Source of the DNA: Phormidesmis priestleyi
GTDB taxonomy: Bacteria; Cyanobacteriota; Cyanobacteriia; Phormidesmidales; Phormidesmidaceae
DNA length: 5,632 nucleotides
Direction: 5' to 3'
Assembly (NCBI GenBank): GCA_003242115.1
Contig: QBMP01000198.1
Span: forward strand, 2,961 to 8,592
Shown here: piece by piece, positions 1-5,632 of the stretch
How the letters are laid out: each line of letters begins with the position of its first letter
Position numbering within the stretch: the stretch's first letter is position 1
Notes under the pieces: model-generated
What the model was told of the DNA's origin: nothing
The model's input: the letters and a program-made list of their open reading frames with translations, nothing else
The model's database searches: none
Made by a program: the position numbers and the translations under genes

Positions 1-2
1 AT

Positions 3-59
3 CAAAAAGAGACGGTGTTTACGCCGACCTGGATTAAAAAAGGAGAAGATTGGAGCTAA
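3..59 (+). CDS. Possible 3' end of an unrecognised plus-strand gene (partial)
   Basis: One plus-strand frame is open from the left edge to a TAA at 57-59 and would end in the residues FTPTWIKKGEDWS. Its composition (Trp, Lys, Gly, Asp in a plausible hydrophilic C-terminal tail) looks more protein-like than the other two frames, one of which closes at 34-36 and the other of which runs into the tspO region. If real, the gene converges on the minus-strand TspO gene with only 11 bp between the two stop codons. I do not recognise the family, and 18 codons are too few to be sure that this is coding rather than chance. Confidence 0.3.
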   Translation, partial: QKETVFTPTWIKKGEDWS

Positions 60-70
60 CCTAATCAGCC

Positions 71-532
71 CTAATTTAGCTTATCCATTTGCCAGGTAGT
101 CAGCGTGCCAATTGGGCTCCACAGCAAATAGGGAATGAGTAAAGCCGCTGCTGCCCCCGATACCGAAAGTAGGCTCAAAGCTAGCACTAAGCTCACAACA
201 AATCCCGCACCGCCAACATACGAGCCTAGCTTCAAATTGTGCGACCACAATAAAGTAGGGGTGAAGGCAACCGTAACTAACTCCAGCAAAATGTAAGCCG
301 CCATCCAACCGCCAGACTCAGCCCAAGACGGTGCCTTCTCCCAAACAATGTAGGCCGACCAGCCACCACAGACGAAGACAACCGACCAAATCACCGGAAT
401 CAGCTTTTCAAACGTCAGCCAGCTTGGCCGCTGCAACCGTCTAAACCATTTCACATCTTTGGGTCTGATAACGTTGGCCACTAGGGCAATGGCAAAGACC
501 ACACCCGCAATTACCATCCAAGATTTCAACAT
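71..532 (-). CDS. TspO/MBR family integral membrane protein, divergent
   Basis: This 153-residue protein has about five hydrophobic segments (roughly residues 4-22, 44-64, 75-96, 103-123 and 127-147), the layout of the TspO/MBR (tryptophan-rich sensory protein) family. Family-like features are RPSW at 36-39, a Trp-rich second helix (IWS, GGWSAYIVWE), LLWS at 94-97, and a last helix reading PYLLW and ending in KLN. Family members bind porphyrins and other hydrophobic ligands in membranes and are linked to stress responses; the ligand here is not predictable. The usual Pro-rich stretch after RPSW is replaced by LTFEKL and the Asn-x-x-Trp-Ser motif is altered, so this is a divergent branch. It starts 4 bp after the SDR stop, which implies co-transcription; no strong Shine-Dalgarno lies before the ATG, so translational coupling is possible (inference). 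Confidence 0.8.
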   Translation of the reverse strand: MLKSWMVIAGVVFAIALVANVIRPKDVKWFRRLQRPSWLTFEKLIPVIWSVVFVCGGWSAYIVWEKAPSWAESGGWMAAYILLELVTVAFTPTLLWSHNLKLGSYVGGAGFVVSLVLALSLLSVSGAAAALLIPYLLWSPIGTLTTWQMDKLN

Positions 533-536
533 AGTA

Positions 537-1343
537 TTAGCCCGTCCAAGGGGTACGAAAGGAAGGAAACAACGTCAGGCCCCCATCAATGAATAGGGTT
601 TGGCCCGTAATGTAGGCCGCATCATCTGATGCCAAAAAGGCCGCTACAGCCGCCATTTCTTCCGGTGTTCCTGAGCGGCCCATAGGAATGTGGCTTTCAA
701 TATCAGCCTTGCGCTGCGGGTCGTCTTTCCACGGATTGATCGGCGTTAGTGTCGCACCGGGTGCAAAAGAATTGATGCGGATATTATCGCGGGCATATTC
801 CAGGGCTAAGGTGCGCGTCATTGCCCTCAGGCCGCCTTTACTCATGGTGTAACCGACGTACTGAGGCCGAGGAATTAGCTCATGAACGCTCGAATCGTTC
901 ACAATGACACCGCCGCCGTGCGCCAAAAAATGAGTAATCGCCTGACGAGCGCACAGATAAGCGCCTTTCATGTTGATATCGATCATTTGGTCAAACTGAT
1001 CGAGCGGAATCTCGTGAGAAGCGCCTTGAATCTGCATCCCGGCGTTGTTCACTAAAATGTCTAGCCCACCAAAAGTAGCGATCGCCTGCTCAAACATAGC
1101 GCTGACTTCTTCGGCTTTGGCCACGTTGGCCTGAATCGTCATATCTTTGAGGCTACCGGGCGCGATGCCTGCGGCTGCACTAGCTGTGTGCATTTCAGCA
1201 ATGGTATTAGCCGCTTCTTCTTCGCCTTTGTGATAGTTTACGGCTACATGGGCTCCTTCAGCGGCAAACCGAACGGCTATAGCCTTGCCAATACCGCTAC
1301 TTGCTCCCGTAACCAAGACGTTCTTACCTTTCAATCCGCGCAT
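537..1343 (-). CDS. Short-chain dehydrogenase/reductase, glucose 1-dehydrogenase-like
   Basis: This 268-residue classical SDR has the Rossmann motif TGASSGIG (12-19), NNAG (99-102), Asn124, Ser152, Tyr165 and Lys169, so the full Asn-Ser-Tyr-Lys catalytic set is present. The SSVHE segment before the active-site Tyr, the ATLTPIN segment and the ending IDGGLTLFPSF match the glucose 1-dehydrogenase subgroup (NAD(P)-dependent oxidation of glucose to gluconolactone), but SDR substrates are not reliably read from sequence. Compared with the usual length of about 261, there are extra residues near 52-66 (HTASAAAGIAPGSLK) between the second helix and the next strand. The ATG at 1341-1343 is supported by an AAGGA Shine-Dalgarno at 1350-1354, six bases upstream. 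It is the first gene of a likely two-gene unit with the TspO-family gene. The protein is probably cytoplasmic. Confidence 0.88.
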   Translation of the reverse strand: MRGLKGKNVLVTGASSGIGKAIAVRFAAEGAHVAVNYHKGEEEAANTIAEMHTASAAAGIAPGSLKDMTIQANVAKAEEVSAMFEQAIATFGGLDILVNNAGMQIQGASHEIPLDQFDQMIDINMKGAYLCARQAITHFLAHGGGVIVNDSSVHELIPRPQYVGYTMSKGGLRAMTRTLALEYARDNIRINSFAPGATLTPINPWKDDPQRKADIESHIPMGRSGTPEEMAAVAAFLASDDAAYITGQTLFIDGGLTLFPSFRTPWTG

Positions 1344-1583
1344 AGATAATCCTTAATTCAGGTGGTTTTTGTAGTGTAAGTCTTTGCCGCCTAACTTTTG
1401 CCAGATAACTTCTGCCGTGCAAATTTTGGCATTGATGAGTAATCTCTTTGTGCACCTAAAGACATACAGCCGCCGAACCGTTTTTTTTATTGCTCTGTCT
1501 TGCTGAGGAACAGACTTCTCTCTCATAGCAGAGGCCAGCAACTCGACAATTCTATACACTGTTACGGGTTGAGACACAGATCG
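1344..1583. promoter_or_regulatory. Divergent intergenic region with weak promoter candidates
   Basis: This 240-bp gap lies between the minus-strand SDR gene and the plus-strand DUF6335-like gene, so promoters in both directions are expected here. On the plus strand a TATACA at 1553-1558 could be a -10 box about 26 bp before the ATG at 1584, but no good -35 box is seen at the right spacing. A run of eight T lies at 1481-1488 without a convincing stem. I found no clear operator or RNA gene. Confidence 0.3.
1350..1354 (-). promoter_or_regulatory. Ribosome binding site of the SDR gene
   Basis: Read on the minus strand, AAGGA stands six bases before the ATG at 1341-1343. This is a good Shine-Dalgarno match and fixes the start of the dehydrogenase. 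Confidence 0.7.
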
Positions 1584-1934
1584 ATGTTGGATCTTATAAA
1601 CGCTATGGAAAATACAGATAGTCAGGTCAAACAAGCTGCGTTAGACAACAAAAGCGCTTACGCAGGCAACGTCTCACCAGATCCAGAAATGGACATAGAG
1701 GAGTTAGGAAAGCAGGCCGGTTTAGATATCCAGCCAGAAAAACCGCTCTCGGTCGCCGAAGACTTTATCAAGCGCGATCGCAACCGCTATGAACTTGACC
1801 TCAATTCTAAGGCGGACAGCAATCAGCCAATACCGGCAGATGACGAAGACGACATCGAGATCACTCAAACTGAAACCGGCCAAATTGAGGCGATTCACAC
1901 TCAGCCAGTTCAATCTGGCCAGTACGACAGCTGA
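1584..1934 (+). CDS. Small acidic DUF6335-like protein
   Basis: This 116-residue soluble, acidic protein has no signal peptide or membrane segment. Residues 28-75 (GNVSPDPEMDIEELGKQAGL, then KPLSVAEDFIKRDRNRYELD) resemble from memory the conserved C-terminal core of the cyanobacterial DUF6335 family: Pro-Asp-x-Asp followed by ELG-x-x-x-GL, then a hydrophilic helix ending in RD-x-x-R-(W/Y)-ELD. The function of that family is unknown to me. After the core comes an acidic tail with DDEDD (86-90) and several Gln/Thr, probably disordered. The N-terminal part usual for the family seems short or missing. I took the ATG at 1584; ATG 1605 (109 residues) is a real alternative, since neither has a strong Shine-Dalgarno. 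A TTG at 1500 would add 28 residues that do not look like protein. It lies 63 bp before the rhodanese-like gene and may share its transcript. Confidence 0.68.
   Translation: MLDLINAMENTDSQVKQAALDNKSAYAGNVSPDPEMDIEELGKQAGLDIQPEKPLSVAEDFIKRDRNRYELDLNSKADSNQPIPADDEDDIEITQTETGQIEAIHTQPVQSGQYDS
1774..1781. repeat. HIP1 octamer GCGATCGC
   Basis: Copy of the palindrome GCGATCGC inside the DUF6335-like gene. Other copies lie at 1078-1085, 2239-2246, 5298-5305 and 5560-5567. An 8-mer is expected about once per 65 kb by chance, so five in 5.6 kb is the typical cyanobacterial HIP1 excess. Confidence 0.9.
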
Positions 1935-1990
1935 AAGGCGTTCCACAAGAGCGTCGCTGAAAGGTTGATTACGAAAAAAATAGATTACTA

Positions 1991-1995
1991 AGAGG
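1991..1995 (+). promoter_or_regulatory. Candidate ribosome binding site of the rhodanese-like gene
   Basis: AGAGG stands only two bases before the ATG at 1998 and eleven bases before the in-frame ATG at 2007. Neither spacing is ideal, so the start is ambiguous by three residues. Confidence 0.45.
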
Positions 1996-1997
1996 TC

Positions 1998-2492
1998 ATG
2001 AATCCTATGGAAACTAAAACGTCAGGCGAAGCTTTTGAAGAGGCCAAAGATGGCGCAGCCGCTCTGCTAGACAAAGCGGACAAAGTAGAAAACCAAGCGC
2101 TCAATGCCGTCAGCAAAGTCCAAAATGCAGTTGGCAAGCTCACACCCGTACCCACCGATTTTGAGGCGGTTTCTTCGCCGTCTGATCTCAAAGCTCGGCT
2201 AGATTGGGGTGAGCCTGCTTTATCAATTTTGGATGTACGCGATCGCTCCGCTTTTAACGAAGAGCGCATCACAGGTGCCATGCCAATGCCCATGACTGAC
2301 CTGATAGATCGTGCTAAAAACGCCCTTTCCGCTCAGCGCGACCTATTCGTCTACGGCGAATCGGACGAACAAACCGCAATGGCCGTCGCTCAGCTACGCG
2401 ATGCTGGCTTTGAAAGAGTCAGTGCCGTCAAAGGCGGTTTACCCGCTTGGAAAGCAATAGATGGCCCCATCGAAGGACAAATTTCTAGGTAA
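1998..2492 (+). CDS. Rhodanese-fold protein lacking the catalytic cysteine
   Basis: This 164-residue protein (161 if translation begins at ATG 2007) has two parts. Residues about 8-46 are a charged, Ala-rich region likely to form an amphipathic helix or coiled coil. Residues about 52-155 are a rhodanese domain: SILDVRDRSAFNEERITGA (76-94) is the characteristic first half with the DVR motif, and VKGGLPAWK (144-152) is the closing motif. The active-site loop, normally VYC followed by a six-residue cradle, reads VYGESDEQT (118-126): Gly120 stands where the sulfur-carrying Cys should be. Sulfurtransferase activity is therefore unlikely, and a binding or regulatory role is an inference. No signal peptide is seen. 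A strong hairpin 67 bp downstream suggests the transcript ends here, and groEL beyond it has its own promoter. Confidence 0.85.
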   Translation: MNPMETKTSGEAFEEAKDGAAALLDKADKVENQALNAVSKVQNAVGKLTPVPTDFEAVSSPSDLKARLDWGEPALSILDVRDRSAFNEERITGAMPMPMTDLIDRAKNALSAQRDLFVYGESDEQTAMAVAQLRDAGFERVSAVKGGLPAWKAIDGPIEGQISR

Positions 2493-2559
2493 TTGTTGAG
2501 ATTGAAGCCGCCTTCATAAATCGAATATTCTAGCTGCTACATAGTTTAGTGGCTTCGGT

Positions 2560-2589
2560 AAGGGCGTTAGCGACAGAGCTAGCGCCCTT
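2560..2589 (+). terminator. Stem-loop, probable transcription terminator of the rhodanese-like unit
   Basis: The arms AAGGGCGTTAGC (2560-2571) and GCTAGCGCCCTT (2578-2589) pair over 12 positions with one T-G wobble, around the six-base loop GACAGA. T2559 and A2590 extend the stem. The following bases ATTTAGCTTTA are only moderately T-rich, so this is an imperfect Rho-independent terminator. Its place between the rhodanese-like stop and the groEL promoter fits that role. Confidence 0.65.
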
Positions 2590-2622
2590 ATTTAGCTTTA
2601 ACCTAGCGGGCACAGATTCTGA

Positions 2623-2651
2623 GCACATCACATTTCTAGGCGCATCACATT
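2623..2651. repeat. Pair of 12-bp direct repeats upstream of groEL
   Basis: GCACATCACATT (2623-2634) and GCGCATCACATT (2640-2651) match at 11 of 12 positions with a start-to-start distance of 17 bp. They lie about 45-75 bp upstream of the putative groEL -10 box, where an activator or second repressor could bind. Whether they are bound by any protein is unknown. Confidence 0.4.
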
Positions 2652-2674
2652 CATAAGGATCGGTTATCGCGACT

Positions 2675-2700
2675 TTGCCCCCTGCTCAGTTCCTTATAAA
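2675..2700 (+). promoter_or_regulatory. Putative groEL promoter
   Basis: TATAAA at 2695-2700 is a good -10 candidate. It would start transcription near 2707, just before the CIRCE element, the usual arrangement for HrcA-repressed chaperone genes. The possible -35 box TTGCCC (2675-2680) is only 14 bp away, shorter than the 16-18 bp norm, so the -35 assignment is weak. Confidence 0.4.
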
Positions 2701-2712
2701 TTAGGAATTAAA

Positions 2713-2739
2713 TTAGCACTCGATAGGTTAGAGTGCTAA
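2713..2739 (+). promoter_or_regulatory. CIRCE operator (HrcA binding site)
   Basis: TTAGCACTC (2713-2721), nine bases, then GAGTGCTAA (2731-2739) is an exact copy of the consensus CIRCE inverted repeat. HrcA repressor binds it and represses groE/dnaK-type genes until heat or other stress releases it; GroEL itself is known to help HrcA fold, giving feedback. Its end is 45 bp before the groEL ATG, so it lies in the transcribed leader if the TATAAA at 2695 is the -10 box. Confidence 0.95.
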
Positions 2740-4446
<1,707 letters not shown>

Positions 4447-4494
4447 CGTGAAATTCTCTGCTTGCTAATCGTCCGTTCTTTTGCGAGTTTCTCA

Positions 4495-4544
4495 GTAGGT
4501 TTCGGTGTGTGTGGGTTAAAATTGCCAATCACACCGAAACCTAC
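4495..4544. repeat. Perfect 15-bp inverted repeat downstream of groEL
   Basis: GTAGGTTTCGGTGTG (4495-4509) and CACACCGAAACCTAC (4530-4544) are exact reverse complements around a 20-base spacer. The nearest arm begins 48 bp after the groEL stop. It would form a stable hairpin in the transcript and could end or protect the groEL mRNA, but neither side carries a T-run, so it is not a standard intrinsic terminator. It may instead be a dispersed cyanobacterial hairpin repeat. Confidence 0.85.
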
Positions 4545-4578
4545 ACCAAAACCCATAGAAAAACCCATAGAGAATGAG
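4531..4578. repeat. Degenerate 12-bp tandem repeats
   Basis: Four successive 12-mers can be laid out: ACACCGAAACCT, ACACCAAAACCC, ATAGAAAAACCC and ATAGAGAATGAG. The clearest pair, offset from this frame, is AAACCCATAGAA (4549-4560) and AAACCCATAGAG (4561-4572), 11 of 12 identical. The first unit lies within the right arm of the 15-bp inverted repeat. Confidence 0.55.
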
Positions 4579-4738
4579 CTTGGTGACTTTAGCAACATTG
4601 GGCTGCTCCTGGCTTAGCTACGAAAAAGCCAGATCTACCCATTGATCGAACGATTGAGAATGATTACAGTGGCGAATGGCCAAGGCTAGAATGCCTACTT
4701 TTGGATGGAATTTAGAACCTTGGGTTTGGGCGGGCTAG

Positions 4739-4900
4739 ATACGCCCAATGAATGTGTGTTTTTCCATTGAGAAAGTACGAAAGTCGATTGAGAAAATCCT
4801 AAATTGGGACTTTAATCGAGTTGTTATGGCTCACGGCAGCATCGTGAACCACAACGGAAAGGAGAAATTTAGACAGGGATACGAAAAATTCCTGAGCTAA
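4739..4900 (+). pseudogene. C-terminal relic of a DUF4336-like (metallo-beta-lactamase-like) protein
   Basis: A plus-strand frame open from 4739 to the TAA at 4898-4900 encodes 53 residues; from the ATG at 4748 it is 50. The segments VRKSIEKILNWDFNRVVMAH and GKEKFRQGYEKFL read like the extreme C-terminus of DUF4336-type proteins, where a helix is followed by WDF-(D/N)-R-(I/V)-(I/V)-x-(A/S)HG and then a GKE-x-(F/L)R helix. The rest of the domain, including the N-terminal metal-site region, is missing: an in-frame TAG lies at 4736-4738 and all frames upstream are broken. No Shine-Dalgarno precedes the ATG at 4748. I read it as a truncated, decayed gene; a genuine 50-residue protein is less likely. 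The family call is from memory and not from a search. Confidence 0.55.
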
Positions 4901-5075
4901 GCTGCGCTTTCTATAAAACTTTTTTAGGTAGATAAAGATTGTTCGCTATCACTCACCTGTCTTTTATCCCGACGCTCAATCAAAGATTAGAGCCAAAGAT
5001 TAGAGCGCGGGACTTCCCTCAGAAAAGCTAAATTAGTATGTGCGGCAGTCGGAAAGCGCACTGCTAAAAGGCAGG
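4901..5075. other. Intergenic stretch before the convergent transglycosylase gene
   Basis: No gene is seen. A run of six T (4920-4925) follows the relic. The exact 13-bp tandem duplication lies at 4981-5006. A short stem (GCAGT 5045-5049 with ACTGC 5060-5064) sits just after the minus-strand transglycosylase stop but is too weak to call a terminator. Confidence 0.5.
4981..5006. repeat. Exact 13-bp tandem duplication
   Basis: CAAAGATTAGAGC occurs twice in direct succession (4981-4993 and 4994-5006) with no mismatch, in non-coding DNA. Exactness points to a recent slippage or duplication event. Confidence 0.85.
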
Positions 5076-5632
5076 TTAAGAACCCTCTTGCAGCCGCTGA
5101 AGGTAGGCCGTGCCACCTAGCTGGCTCATTTGAGTGAGAATCCAGCCTTGGCGGTCTAGCACTTCCCAGGAAGGGGCTTCTACGCTGTAAAGTTCTGGCC
5201 CAGGTAGCACAGCAGCGAGAAGAGCGGCTTCTTCGGGGGTGAGGTCTTGGGCGGAGATTTGAAAAAACTGCTGACTGGCGGCTTCCACGCCGAAGGTGCG
5301 ATCGCTAAATTGCGCAATGTTCAAATACATTTCCAAGATCCGCTGCTTGCTCCACATCAGCTCTATGAGGAGGGTCAGCCAAGCTTCTATGCCTTTGCGT
5401 ACAAAGCTACGCCCTGGCCAGAGGAACAGGTTTTTGGCTACTTGCTGGGTGATGGTGCTCCCTCCACGCAGGCTAGCGCCGCTTTCAGCATCTCTAATAG
5501 CAGCATTGATGGCATCTATATCAAACCCGCTATGCATCGGGAAGCGTTGGTCTTCGGCTGCGATCGCAGCCAGAGCCATATCAGGTGAAATTTGCTCGTA
5601 GGGTTGCCAGCGATAGGCATAGAGACCATTGC
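5076..5632 (-). CDS. mtgA: Monofunctional peptidoglycan glycosyltransferase, GT51, 5' end outside window
   Basis: The frame stays open to the right edge, giving about 184 visible residues; the true start lies beyond it. The protein polymerises lipid II into glycan strands at the outer face of the cytoplasmic membrane. GT51 motifs are in order: [10 protein letters not shown], then [14 protein letters not shown] with the first catalytic Glu, [22 protein letters not shown] with the second catalytic Glu, and [14 protein letters not shown] followed by [12 protein letters not shown]. It ends soon after [20 protein letters not shown] with no transpeptidase domain, so it is the monofunctional (MtgA) type and not a class A penicillin-binding protein. 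The missing N-terminus should hold the membrane anchor. In the loop after YLN, SDRTFG replaces the more usual GPG-(I/V)-FG, a minor difference. The ATG at 5579 is internal, since motif residues precede it. Confidence 0.92.
   Translation of the reverse strand, partial: NGLYAYRWQPYEQISPDMALAAIAAEDQRFPMHSGFDIDAINAAIRDAESGASLRGGSTITQQVAKNLFLWPGRSFVRKGIEAWLTLLIELMWSKQRILEMYLNIAQFSDRTFGVEAASQQFFQISAQDLTPEEAALLAAVLPGPELYSVEAPSWEVLDRQGWILTQMSQLGGTAYLQRLQEGS
5556..5571. repeat. 16-bp perfect palindrome containing HIP1
   Basis: GGCTGCGATCGCAGCC is fully self-complementary and extends the HIP1 octamer by four bases on each side. It lies in the transglycosylase coding region near the first catalytic motif. 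Confidence 0.85.

Larger units (their letters stand above)
4447..4738. other. Non-coding stretch after groEL
   Basis: No intact gene is visible on either strand. It contains the perfect 15-bp inverted repeat at 4495-4544, the 12-bp repeat tract that follows, and a weaker stem (CTGGCTT 4609-4615 with AAGCCAG 4626-4632). All plus-strand frames between 4615 and 4738 are broken by stop codons, yet the next segment is the C-terminus of a recognisable protein, so part of this stretch may be decayed coding sequence. Confidence 0.6.

Noticed and set aside
1500..1583. TTG-initiated extension of the DUF6335-like protein
   Set aside because: The extra 28 residues do not resemble the family and lie in the expected promoter region.
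1353..1634. Minus-strand 93-residue reading frame over the divergent region
   Set aside because: No recognisable motif, overlaps the start of the DUF6335-like gene and covers the SDR ribosome binding site; most likely chance.
1988..2293. Minus-strand Ser/Ala-rich frame opposite the rhodanese-like gene
   Set aside because: It is the antisense of a clear rhodanese-domain gene and shows no family features.
4621..4689. Short plus frame containing LRMITVANGQG as an N-terminal piece of the DUF4336-like relic
   Set aside because: It faintly recalls the RMTVI-x-L-x-NG segment of that family and lies in the right order, but it is too short and imperfect to claim.
4726..4748. Small hairpin TTGGGCG/CGCCCAA as a terminator
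   Set aside because: Only seven base pairs, no T-run, and it lies at the border of the relic rather than after a gene.
5247..5601. Two plus-strand frames opposite the transglycosylase gene
   Set aside because: They are antisense to a gene with all GT51 motifs; no independent support.

Overview
The window looks like cyanobacterial chromosome. The palindrome GCGATCGC (HIP1, strongly over-represented in many cyanobacteria) occurs at least five times in 5.6 kb. The groEL is a stand-alone, CIRCE-controlled copy of the cyanobacterial groEL2 type. A small acidic protein resembles the DUF6335 family, which I know mainly from cyanobacteria. The species cannot be named from sequence alone.

Layout. 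Positions 3-59 may hold the 3' end of a plus-strand gene that converges on the next unit. Positions 71-1343 (minus) are a tight two-gene unit: a glucose 1-dehydrogenase-like short-chain dehydrogenase followed 4 bp later by a divergent TspO/MBR-family membrane protein. A 240-bp divergent intergenic region separates this from a plus-strand pair at 1584-2492: the DUF6335-like acidic protein and a rhodanese-fold protein whose catalytic cysteine is replaced by glycine. A strong hairpin at 2560-2589 probably ends that unit. Next is groEL (2785-4446), with a perfect CIRCE operator (2713-2739) in its leader and a Gly-Gly-Met tail; no groES is present in the window.

Positions 4447-5075 have no intact gene but are not empty. 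They hold a perfect 15-bp inverted repeat flowing into degenerate 12-bp repeats, a short open stretch that reads like the C-terminus of a DUF4336-type (metallo-beta-lactamase-like) protein cut off from its N-terminus, and an exact 13-bp tandem duplication. The window closes with the minus-strand 3' part of a monofunctional peptidoglycan transglycosylase gene (mtgA-like), whose start lies beyond position 5632.

The genes do not form one pathway. They are mostly housekeeping and stress functions: chaperonin, cell-wall synthesis, redox dehydrogenase, TspO-type stress protein and an inactive rhodanese. I saw no CRISPR, transposase, phage gene, tRNA or rRNA, and no convincing new multi-gene system. 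The most worthwhile leads are the DUF4336-like gene relic, the repeat cluster after groEL, and the cysteine-less rhodanese paired with the DUF6335-like gene.
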